From Curvibacter sp. GWA2_63_95 (GTDB taxonomy: Bacteria > Pseudomonadota > Gammaproteobacteria > Burkholderiales > Burkholderiaceae_C), in assembly GCA_001795455.1 (NCBI GenBank), contig MGPB01000021.1, forward strand, positions 1-64,000: DNA of 64,000 bases, read 5' to 3'. Position numbers and translations under genes: made by a program. Each line of letters starts with the position of its first letter. Within the stretch, counting starts at the first letter, position 1. Under the pieces are notes generated by a model. It was not told the origin of the DNA and searched no databases. It worked only from the letters and a program-made list of their open reading frames with translations. Positions 34,972-46,770 of this stretch are shown one piece after another.

Positions 34972-35848
34972 GCAGGAACGCTGGGCCCTGCTGGGGCTGT
35001 GGCTGATCCCTGCGCTGTGGGCGGTGAACTTCATCGTCGCACGCTGGGCGCCCGGCACCATCGCGCCCTATGCGCTGGCCCTGGGCCGCTGGGCGATTGC
35101 CGGCGTGCTGCTGGGTTTTGTGGCGCGGCAGGAGCTGTGGGCACAGCGCCGTGCCATTCTTTCGGTCTGGTACCAGTACGTGGTGCTGGGCTTTTGCGGC
35201 ATGTTGGTCTGCGGTGCCTGGGTCTACCTGGGTGCGCGCACCACGGGCGCCATGAATATTTCGTTGATCTACGCCGCGTCGCCCGTGCTGATTGCCGTGG
35301 GGGCGGTGCTGTGGCTGGGCGAGCGCTTTCGTACGCAGCAGGTGCTGGGTGTGGTGGTGGCGCTGGCCGGTGTGGTGCACGTCATCGTCAAGGGTCAGTG
35401 GCTGGCACTGGGCCAGGTGCAGTGGGTGGTGGGCGACGCGTGGATCGTGGCGGCTATGGTGGCCTGGGCGGCCTACGCGTTGCTGCAAAAACTCTGGCCC
35501 AGTCCGCTGGGATCCACCGCGCGGCTGGCCGCCATCTGTGCGGGCGGCGTGCTGGTGCTGATTCCTTGCGCGCTGTGGGAAGCCGGGTTGCCCGAGACGC
35601 CCGCCTGGTCCTGGGCCGCCACCTGGCTGGTGCTGGCCGCAGCGCTGGCACCGGGCCTGGCCGCCTACTGGATTTATGGCGCCGCACAAAAGGTGCTGGG
35701 CGCGAGCCGCGTGGCGGTCACGCTCTACCTGGGGCCCTTGTACGCGGCACTCGCAGCGTGGGGTGTGCTGGGCGAGCCGCTGGGTGTGCACCATCTGGTG
35801 GGCGCGGCGCTGATTCTGCCCGGCGTGTACTGGGTGTCGCGCCGCTAA
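34958..35848 (+). CDS. EamA/DMT-family transporter
   Basis: A 296-residue inner-membrane protein with about ten hydrophobic helices in two EamA repeats, the layout of drug/metabolite exporters (RhaT/YdcZ group). Recognisable segments are LWAVNFIVARW, ARTTGAMNISLIYAASPVLI at the end of the first repeat, and YLGPLYAALAAWGVLGEPLG, the typical end of the second. The start is TTG at 34958, overlapping dusA by 14 bases. The substrate cannot be told from sequence. Confidence 0.85.
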   Translation: MPRPEQERWALLGLWLIPALWAVNFIVARWAPGTIAPYALALGRWAIAGVLLGFVARQELWAQRRAILSVWYQYVVLGFCGMLVCGAWVYLGARTTGAMNISLIYAASPVLIAVGAVLWLGERFRTQQVLGVVVALAGVVHVIVKGQWLALGQVQWVVGDAWIVAAMVAWAAYALLQKLWPSPLGSTARLAAICAGGVLVLIPCALWEAGLPETPAWSWAATWLVLAAALAPGLAAYWIYGAAQKVLGASRVAVTLYLGPLYAALAAWGVLGEPLGVHHLVGAALILPGVYWVSRR

Positions 35849-35905
35849 CGCTGCGGGCCGCACTTCAAACTTACACTGGCCTTCTTTGCAACAAGGAGAG
35901 CGTCC

Positions 35906-36292
35906 ATGGTGGTTCGCATCGTGCGTTTGGGCACAGAACGGGCAGCAGACGAGGGTACGCGCATCGGCACGGTGCGCCGCCCGCCGCGTGGTGTGCCCAA
36001 GACGGAATTTGCCTCGCGCAACTGGTACGACGTGTGGTACCCCAACCTGGCACCCAGCGCCGATGTGATGAAGCAGGGGCAGGAGGCCACGACGCCTGCG
36101 CAGTGGGCCGCCTTTGTCAAAAAATACCGGGCCGAGATGGCCATGCCCGAAGCCAGCCGCACGCTGGAAGTGCTGGCGGCACTGTCGCAGCACAGCAACT
36201 TCTCAGTGGGCTGCTACTGCGAAGACGAAGCCCACTGCCACCGCGCCACTCTGCGCGCACTGCTGGCAGAAAAGGGCGCCAAGCTGGCCTGA
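35906..36292 (+). CDS. DUF488-family protein
   Basis: A 128-residue cytoplasmic protein of the DUF488 family. Seen are VVRIVRLG at the N-terminus, the RPPRGVPKTEFASRNWYDVW segment and the conserved cysteine-rich CYCEDEAHCHRATL near the C-terminus, whose cysteines and histidine could bind metal or be reactive. Biochemical function is unknown. A good AAGGAG site precedes the ATG. It is followed 25 bases later by another small conserved gene. Confidence 0.85.
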   Translation: MVVRIVRLGTERAADEGTRIGTVRRPPRGVPKTEFASRNWYDVWYPNLAPSADVMKQGQEATTPAQWAAFVKKYRAEMAMPEASRTLEVLAALSQHSNFSVGCYCEDEAHCHRATLRALLAEKGAKLA

Positions 36293-36317
36293 GCGGCCAG
36301 ACGCGCAGGAGACAGCC

Positions 36318-36644
36318 ATGGCCAAGCGCGCGCATCACCATGTGTATGTGGTGGAGTTGTCCCCCCAGGTGCTGGAGCAGGCCAAGTTCATGCGGGCCAA
36401 CCCGGGCTACATCACCGGCAAGCCCTGTGTGTACGTGGGCATGACCGGGCTGGACCCCGACATCCGGTTTGACAAACACAAGGCCGGCATCCAGGCGAAC
36501 CGCTATGTGCTGAAGTTTGGCCTGCGCCTGCTGCCCGACCTGTACGAGGCCTACAACCCCATGCAGTACGAGGCTGCGCGCGACATGGAGGTGGAGCTGG
36601 GTATCAGCCTGCGTGCAGCGGGGTTTGGGGTGTGGCAGGCCTAG
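36318..36644 (+). CDS. Small conserved protein, GIY-YIG-nuclease-like
   Basis: A 108-residue protein: HHVYVVELS, then GKPCVYVGMTGLDPDIRFDK, HKAGIQANRYVLKFGLRLLP and EAARDMEVELGISLRAAG. The early V-Y-V-V and C-V-Y-V-G-M-T-G strands followed by R-F-x-x-H-K-x-G resemble a compact GIY-YIG endonuclease fold, with the late glutamate as possible metal ligand. That assignment is from pattern only. The ATG at 36318 has a GGAGA site; a longer upstream frame overlaps the DUF488 gene and is not credible. Its stop codon lies in the hairpin that follows. Confidence 0.7.
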   Translation: MAKRAHHHVYVVELSPQVLEQAKFMRANPGYITGKPCVYVGMTGLDPDIRFDKHKAGIQANRYVLKFGLRLLPDLYEAYNPMQYEAARDMEVELGISLRAAGFGVWQA

Positions 36645-36709
36645 AGGCCAATTTATGAGTCAAATTGGCCTCTAGTGCCCATGGAATATGCGTGAGAAGC
36701 TATCAAAAG
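36641..36709. repeat. Dispersed repeat copy R7 with a 14-base perfect hairpin
   Basis: A perfect inverted repeat CTAGAGGCCAATTT (36641-36654) and AAATTGGCCTCTAG (36662-36675) encloses a 7-base loop and includes the TAG stop of the upstream gene. Its right arm is the end of a minus-strand copy of the dispersed repeat (minus strand: CTTTTGATAGCTTCTCACGC, ATATTCCATGGGCACTAGAG, GCCAATTTGA). The hairpin could end transcription although there is no T-run. Confidence 0.7.
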
Positions 36710-36722
36710 AGGAGTAAACGAC

Positions 36723-37550
36723 ATGCCAACTACGGTTGAACCCACAGCAGGGCCTAGGCCCGCCGCAGCTTTCATGGCGCTGGATGCGCATGTGTTCCGC
36801 GCCAGCCAGCTCACGCGCGGCCCCTGGCATCCGCAGCAGCAGCACGCCGGCCCGCCCATTGCGCTGGTGAGCTACGCGCTGGAGGCCGCAGCACAGGCCC
36901 ACGGCCTGCTGCACATGGCGCGGCTCACCGCCAACCTGCTGCGCCCGGTGCCGATTGCCGACATCGAGGTGCGTGTGCAGGAAGACTATGTGGGCCGCAA
37001 TGCAGGGCACTTCTCGGCGGTGGCACTGGCCGATGGCAAGGAGCTGATCCGCGCCACCGCCCTGTTCCAGCGCGAAGGGGAAGTGGACATTCCGCAGGGC
37101 CTGCCCGGCCACCCCTTGCCCAAGGCACCCAAGACACCGACCGATTCCCCCGTGCAGCGCTTTCCGTTTGCGCACGGCGAAATCGGCTACCCCGATTTGG
37201 TGGAGAGCCGCATTGCCGCCGGGCGCATGTTTGCGGGGCCCAGCGCGGTGTGGTTTCGCCTGAGCTTCCCGCTGGTGCAGGGGCAAAAGCCCAGCCCCTA
37301 CCAGCGCGTGGCGGTGGCGGCCGATTCGGGCAACGGCATCAGCGCCATCCTCGATTTGTCCACCCACGTCTTTGTCAACTCCGACCTCAGCATCAACCTG
37401 CTGCGCCGCCCGGTGGGCGAGTGGATTTGCCTGGATGCGCGTACCCATTTGTCCAGCCACGGTGGTGGGCTGGCGGAGTCGGCGCTGTATGACGAGGCGG
37501 GCTTGATTGGGCGGGCTACGCAGAGCTTGTTTGTGCGCAAGCGTGACTGA
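36723..37550 (+). CDS. Acyl-CoA thioesterase-like protein (double hotdog)
   Basis: A 275-residue protein of the thioesterase family with two hotdog repeats. The N-terminal part has the RGPWHPQQQHAGPPIALVSY segment typical of TesB-like proteins and ARLTANLLRPVPIADIEVRV. The C-terminal part has QRVAVAADSGNGISAILDLS, INLLRRPVGEWICLDARTHL and GLAESALYDEAGLIGRATQS, where the Asp and Gln of the active site are expected. It probably hydrolyses an acyl-CoA; chain length unknown. It stands alone after repeat R7. Confidence 0.85.
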   Translation: MPTTVEPTAGPRPAAAFMALDAHVFRASQLTRGPWHPQQQHAGPPIALVSYALEAAAQAHGLLHMARLTANLLRPVPIADIEVRVQEDYVGRNAGHFSAVALADGKELIRATALFQREGEVDIPQGLPGHPLPKAPKTPTDSPVQRFPFAHGEIGYPDLVESRIAAGRMFAGPSAVWFRLSFPLVQGQKPSPYQRVAVAADSGNGISAILDLSTHVFVNSDLSINLLRRPVGEWICLDARTHLSSHGGGLAESALYDEAGLIGRATQSLFVRKRD

Positions 37551-37577
37551 GGCGCGGCGCCGCCGAATGGCCCGAGG

Positions 37578-38204
37578 TCAGTAGCGGTAACGCAGCCCCA
37601 GCGAAGTGGCGCTGACACGGTCGCTGCCACCACCGGGGAATTTCACGTAGTGTTCGTCGTACTGCAGCACGCCCGACCATTGGGTGCTCAGCAACATTTC
37701 TGCGCCAATGCCGTAGGACCAGTCGAACCCGCGCTCACTGCCGGCCGTGACACCCGAGGTGGGGGCGCTGGAGACATCGGTGCGACCGTAGGTAGTGCCA
37801 ATTTTCCCCAACAGGTTGAACGTCGGGTTCAGCGGGGCACGGCCAATCAGGCTCAGGTTGATGCCGTCCACCTTGGTGGTGCCACCCGCGCGGTTGACCG
37901 AGCCAAAGTCGGTGTAACCAATTTCAAAACCAAAGTTCTGGTTGTTGAAGTAGTTGCCCATGTTGATGCTGTAGGCCGTGGCGCGCTGGTCATTGCCAAA
38001 AATGCCAAAACCATTGCTGGGCTTGGAGAAGTCTGAGGAACCCACACTCAGTCCGATGTAGGTGGGACTTTGACCCGCCAAGTGCATGGGAGCTGCGGTG
38101 GTCTGGGCCTGTGCCGCGCCGGCGGCAATACCCAACGACGCGGCGATGGTGAGGCGTGCCCAAGAGATGGAATGAAATGGAAGCAGGGAGGTGCGCATGG
38201 TCAT
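37578..38204 (-). CDS. Outer-membrane beta-barrel protein (OmpA/OmpW-like)
   Basis: A 208-residue protein with a signal peptide ending AAGAAQA and a mature part of alternating strands typical of an eight-stranded barrel: YIGLSVGSSDF, ATAYSINMGNYF, NFGFEIGYTDFG, INLSLIGRAPL, FNLLGKIGTTYGRTD, FDWSYGIGAEMLL and a C-terminal TSLGLRYRY ending in an aromatic, the outer-membrane insertion signal. No peptidoglycan-binding domain follows. The start is ATG at 38204 or two codons later. Function unknown; similar small barrels are abundant in Comamonadaceae. Confidence 0.85.
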   Translation of the reverse strand: MTMRTSLLPFHSISWARLTIAASLGIAAGAAQAQTTAAPMHLAGQSPTYIGLSVGSSDFSKPSNGFGIFGNDQRATAYSINMGNYFNNQNFGFEIGYTDFGSVNRAGGTTKVDGINLSLIGRAPLNPTFNLLGKIGTTYGRTDVSSAPTSGVTAGSERGFDWSYGIGAEMLLSTQWSGVLQYDEHYVKFPGGGSDRVSATSLGLRYRY

Positions 38205-38468
38205 GGGCCTTTCGGAGGGGGACAGAAGAACAAGCCCAATGTCGGCCATTCCCGCTTCGTGATCTGTACGCTGGCGCGCACACCCCAGCGCGGGTGCGCG
38301 CGCCCCGGCTTACGCAAAGATATAGCGGTCGCTGAAGGCCATCAGTTGCTCGGTATAGATCGACTCTTGTGCCGGTAGGTAAGCGACTGCCCCAAAGCTG
38401 CGCGTAAACATATCAGCAATTCAGTCTGCCAAATTTCATGCGGTCCCCGCTTGCGCACACGCCCCGAT
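38205..38468. other. Intergenic region with a possible gene remnant
   Basis: This 264-base gap separates two minus-strand genes. On the minus strand 38310-38411 reads MFTRSFGAVAYLPAQESIYT then EQLMAFSDRYIFA and a TAA stop. The 33-residue peptide looks protein-like and could be the C-terminal end of a decayed gene, since a TGA lies just upstream in the same frame and no ribosome site is seen. No terminator or repeat copy is evident in the rest. Confidence 0.3.
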
Positions 38469-39140
38469 TTACTCCGCCGCCTCCAAGCCATTCGCAAAAT
38501 GCTCCCGCACCCGCTGCACCGTCAGCGCAGCATCGCGCGCAGCCAGCGCGTCCATGATGGCGCGGTGTTCGGCCAGTGACTCTTCAATGCGCCCGGTCTT
38601 CAGCAGGGAGTTGTGGCGGTTCAGCTTCATCACCTTGCGCAGGTCGGCCACCATCTGGTCGCGCCAGCGGTTGTTGGCGATCTGCAGCAGGCGCATGTGG
38701 AACTGCTCGTTCACCGCGAAAAACTGGTCGGTGTTGGCTTTGCCGGGTTTGGCGGCGGTCTCCAGCGCCTTGTGCAGGGCTTGCAGTTCTTTCAGCTCCG
38801 CATCGGTGGCCTTGGTGGCCACCACGCCAGCGGCGTCGCTTTCCAGCAGGCTCAGCAAGTGGTACACGTCAGCCAGGTCTTGCTGCGACACCTCGGTCAC
38901 ATAAGCACCGCGGCGCACCTTCATGGTCACCAGGCCTTCGGCGGCAAGCACCTTGAGCGCCTCGCGCAGCGGCGTGCGGCTGATGCCAAATTCCTCGGCA
39001 ATCTTCAGTTCGTCAATCCAGCTGCCGGGCTCCAGCTCGCGCTTGAAGATGCGCTGGCGCAGTAGCTCGGCCACTTCCTCATACAGAGGGCGGGGGGCCA
39101 GCGAGACGGCGGGGCGGGTTTCAGGCATCAGGGCGGGCAT
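38469..39140 (-). CDS. GntR-family (FCD domain) regulator of the propionyl-CoA operon
   Basis: A 223-residue FadR-type regulator. The winged helix is at about 22-70 (LYEEVAELLRQRIFKRELEP, then ISRTPLREALKVLAAEGLV), followed by an FCD domain with NEQFHMRLLQIANNRWRDQM. It resembles the malonate regulator at 14709 in length and helix-turn-helix. It is divergent from the methylmalonyl-CoA mutase gene, which suggests it controls that operon in response to an acyl-CoA or dicarboxylate; inference from position. I chose ATG 39140; ATG 39128 would drop four residues, and a TTG at 39179 would extend into the promoter. Confidence 0.85.
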   Translation of the reverse strand: MPALMPETRPAVSLAPRPLYEEVAELLRQRIFKRELEPGSWIDELKIAEEFGISRTPLREALKVLAAEGLVTMKVRRGAYVTEVSQQDLADVYHLLSLLESDAAGVVATKATDAELKELQALHKALETAAKPGKANTDQFFAVNEQFHMRLLQIANNRWRDQMVADLRKVMKLNRHNSLLKTGRIEESLAEHRAIMDALAARDAALTVQRVREHFANGLEAAE

Positions 39141-39279
39141 GGGGGTGAATTGTAAGCTGACATCAATATTCTGAATCAATAATTATGAATAATGTAAACT
39201 CGCTTCCACCCAAACGCTGCCGGGATTACCCTCCCGGTTCCACCTTGGGGGAGCCCATGAACGACCCGCGGACCACGCC
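39141..39279. promoter_or_regulatory. Divergent promoter region, GntR gene and mutase operon
   Basis: An AT-rich stretch (39161-39195) stands out from its surroundings. It contains ATTC-T-GAAT (39168-39176) and a wider inverted pair TATTC (39167-39171) and GAATA (39187-39191). This is a plausible operator for the adjacent GntR regulator. Specific promoter boxes are not clear. Confidence 0.4.
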
Positions 39280-41447
<2,168 letters not shown>

Positions 41448-41451
<4 letters not shown>

Positions 41452-42473
41452 GCCCTGAAGCCGTGCAGGCCGGTCTGCTGGGGGGCGAGTCCCTCCTGCA
41501 GCGCCGGGCCATCGCCAAAGCCATCACCCTGCTGGAGTCCACCCGCGTGGACCACCGTGCGCAGGGTGATGCGCTGCTGACGGCGCTGCTGCCGCACACC
41601 GGCAAGTCGCTGCGCCTGGGCATTAGCGGTGTGCCAGGCGTTGGCAAAAGTACCTTTATCGAAGCGCTGGGCTTGTACCTGATTGGCCAGGGCCACCGTG
41701 TGGCGGTGCTGACGATTGATCCGTCGTCGTCAGTCTCCGGTGGCTCCATCCTCGGTGACAAAACGCGCATGGAGCATCTCTCCATGCACGAGAAAGCTTT
41801 CATTCGCCCCAGCCCGTCCAGCGGCACGCTGGGTGGCGTGGCCGAGAAAACGCGCGAGGCCATGCTGGTCTGCGAGGCAGCCGGTTACGACATCGTGATT
41901 GTGGAAACCGTGGGCGTAGGCCAGAGCGAGACGGCCGTGCAGGGCATGACCGACATGTTCGTGCTGATGCAGCTGCCCAACGCGGGTGACGACCTGCAGG
42001 CCATCAAAAAAGGTGTGATGGAACTGGCGGACTTGGTAGTGATTAACAAGGCCGACATTGACGCCGATGCCGCCACCCGCGCGCAAGCACAGATCACCTC
42101 CAGCCTGCGTTTGCTGGGCATGCACGGCAACCCGAATGACCCGCACAGCGACAAGCATTGGCAGCCCAAGGTCATCAGCTTGAGTGCACTGCTTGGCAAA
42201 GGCGTGGATACCTTCTGGGCAGCGGTGTCCGAATTCCAAACCCTGCAAACCGCCAATGGCCTGTTCAAGCAGCGCCGCCAGAACCAGTCGCTGGCATGGA
42301 TGTGGGAGCGGATTGACGCGGGCCTGAAGCAAGCATTCAAGCAAAACCCGGCGGTGCGCGAGCAGCTGCCCCAGCTCACCGCAGCGGTGCAGGCCGGTCA
42401 GTTGGCCGCCAGCACTGCAGCACGAAATCTGCTCGCAGCCCTCGAATTGACTGCGCAAGCAGCTCCTAAATAG
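41448..42473 (+). CDS. meaB: Methylmalonyl-CoA mutase-associated GTPase MeaB (ArgK)
   Basis: A 341-residue G3E GTPase that protects and reloads methylmalonyl-CoA mutase. Motifs: P-loop GVPGVGKST at about 61-69, [18 protein letters not shown], the [19 protein letters not shown] switch region and the VINKAD specificity motif. The start is GTG in a 4-base overlap with the mutase stop. The last residues (ELTAQAAPK) and the stop codon are encoded by repeat R9, so the natural C-terminus was replaced or extended by the repeat. Confidence 0.94.
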
Positions 42474-42484
42474 ATAGCAAATTA
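42446..42484 (-). repeat. Dispersed repeat copy R9, at the end of meaB
   Basis: The minus strand reads TAATTTGCTATCTATTTAGG, AGCTGCTTGCGCAGTCAAT. Only the first two thirds of the consensus are present. The meaB stop codon (TAG) lies in it and the last codons read TAQAAPK, the same frame as in matA. Confidence 0.75.
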
Positions 42485-42509
42485 CAGTTTCAGACGAGAA
42501 GGATTTTCC

Positions 42510-44042
<1,533 letters not shown>

Positions 44043-44072
44043 TCGCCGAAGAACAAGAAAAGGACAAGCACC

Positions 44073-46117
44073 ATGTTCACCAAAATCCTGATCGCCAACC
44101 GTGGCGAAATCGCCTGCCGCGTCATTGCCACCGCCAAGAAAATGGGCATCAAGACGGTTGCCGTCTACTCCGATGCCGACAAGGAAGCCCGCCATGTGGC
44201 GCTGGCTGACGAAGCCGTCAACATCGGCCCCGCGCCCAGCCGTGAAAGCTACCTGCAGGCCGAAAAGATCATTGCCGCCTGCAAGCAAACCGGCGCACAA
44301 GCCGTGCACCCCGGCTACGGCTTCTTGAGCGAAAACGAAGCCTTCGCCAAGCGCTGCGAGGACGAAGGCATTGCCTTCATCGGGCCCAAGGCGCATTCCA
44401 TTGCCGCCATGGGCGACAAGATCGCTTCCAAGAAGCTGGCCAATGAGGCCAAGGTCAACACCATCCCCGGCTACAACGATGCCATCAGCGGCCCGGAGCA
44501 GGCGGTGGAGATTGCCAAGGGCATTGGCTACCCCGTGATGATCAAGGCGTCTGCGGGCGGCGGCGGCAAGGGCCTGCGCGTGGCGTTCAACGACAAGGAA
44601 GCGTTCGAAGGCTTCTCCAGTTGCCAGAACGAGGCCCGCAACAGCTTCGGCGACGACCGTATCTTCATTGAGAAGTTTGTGCAGGAGCCGCGCCACATTG
44701 AGATCCAGGTGCTGGGTGACAGCCACGGCAACGTGATCTACCTGAACGAGCGCGAGTGCTCCATCCAGCGCCGCCACCAGAAGGTGATCGAAGAGGCTCC
44801 ATCGCCCTTCATCAGCGACGCCACCCGCAAGGCCATGGGCGAACAGGCCGTGCAACTGGCCAAGGCCGTCAAGTACCAGAGCGCGGGCACGGTGGAGTTT
44901 GTGGTCGGCAAGGACCAGGACTTCTACTTTCTGGAGATGAACACCCGTCTGCAGGTGGAGCACCCGGTGACCGAGTGCATCACCGGCCTGGACCTGGTGG
45001 AGCTGATGATCCGCGTGGCGGCGGGCGAAAAGCTGCCCCTGACACAAGCCGACGTGAAGCGCGATGGCTGGGCCATCGAGTGCCGCATCAATGCGGAAGA
45101 CCCGTTCCGCAACTTTTTGCCCTCCACCGGCCGCCTGGTGCGTTTTGCACCGCCCGAGCAGACCATGTGGCAGAGTGACGTTGAACACCTGCAAGGCGTG
45201 CGCGTGGACACCGGCGTGCAGGACGGCGGTGAGATTCCGATGTTCTACGACTCGATGATTGCCAAGCTCATCGTGCACGGCAAGGACCGCAACGACGCGA
45301 TTGCCAAGATGCGCGAGGCCCTCAACGGCTTTGTGATCCGCGGGGTCTCCAGCAACATTCCGTTCCAGGCGGCGCTACTTGCGCACCCCAGGTTTGTAAG
45401 CGGCGATTTCAACACCGGCTTTATTGCCGAGAACTACGGCAAGGGCTTCTTTGCCGAAGACGTGCCACATGACGATGCCGCGTTCCTGACCGCGCTGGCC
45501 GCCTTTGTGCGCCGCAAGTCGCGCGAGCGTGCGGCGGGCTTGTCGGGCCAATTGCCCGGATATGCGGTGGACGCGGGCAAAGACTATGTGGTGGTGACGT
45601 TGGATGCCGCTGGCAACAACCGCTACACCCCGGTGCATGTGGATGAGTTTGAAGGTGAAACTGGCTCCGCGCAAGTACGGGTGGGCGCGAGCAGCTATGT
45701 TATTCGTAGCAAATCACGCCTGAACGACATTGCCATTACTGGCACGGTGAACGGCAAAGCCTTTACCGCCCAGGTGGAGCGCGGCACGCCCAAGAACCCG
45801 CTGGCCTTGCGCGTGCAACACAACGGCACGCGCATTGATGCGCTGGTCATGTCCCCACGCATGGCCGAGCTGCACGCCCTGATGCCGCACAAGGCACCGC
45901 CCGACATGAGCCGTTACGTGCTCTCGCCCATGCCCGGCTTGCTGGTGGATGTGGCGGTGGTGCCTGGCCAGAAGGTGCAGGCGGGTGAACGTGTGGCCGT
46001 GATCGAAGCCATGAAGATGGAAAACGTGCTGTTCGCCGCCGCCGATGGTGTGGTGGGCAAGGTGCTGGCCGCCAAGGGCGAGAGTCTGTCGGTTGACCAA
46101 GCCATCGTGGAGTTCGT

Positions 46118-46121
<4 letters not shown>
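44073..46121 (+). CDS. pccA: Propionyl-CoA carboxylase alpha subunit (biotin carboxylase/BCCP)
   Basis: A 682-residue subunit with N-terminal biotin carboxylase ([23 protein letters not shown]-grasp [43 protein letters not shown]), a middle BT domain and the C-terminal biotinyl domain with [11 protein letters not shown] (biotinylated lysine about 648). It carboxylates its own biotin with ATP and bicarbonate. It overlaps the next gene by 4 bases (ATGA). A short stretch near 45684-45716 resembles part of the dispersed repeat but is read in another frame and may be chance. Confidence 0.94.
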
Positions 46122-46600
<479 letters not shown>

Positions 46601-46770
46601 GCGTTTGGTGGCATTAGGACGGGCTTTTGTGGGTTTCTTGGGGTTTGCGATCCCGCCGGTAGGGTTACAGTCAGCCACAGGTGTTTCAATGAAAACACGC
46701 CGTTGGTAAGCTGGACGGGGTTGCACCGGTTTTTGCCGGGCCCGCGCTATGGCGCAGACGAGGAGACAAC

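Noticed and set aside
45684-45716. Possible partial repeat copy inside pccA
   Set aside because: Only about 30 bases match (GCGCGAGCAGCTATG and GTAGCAAATCA), and the reading frame differs from the other coding copies.
46681-46698. Inverted repeat GTGTTT...AAACAC before the chemoreceptor gene
   Set aside because: Only six-base arms in a 170-base gap; not distinguishable from chance as an operator or terminator.
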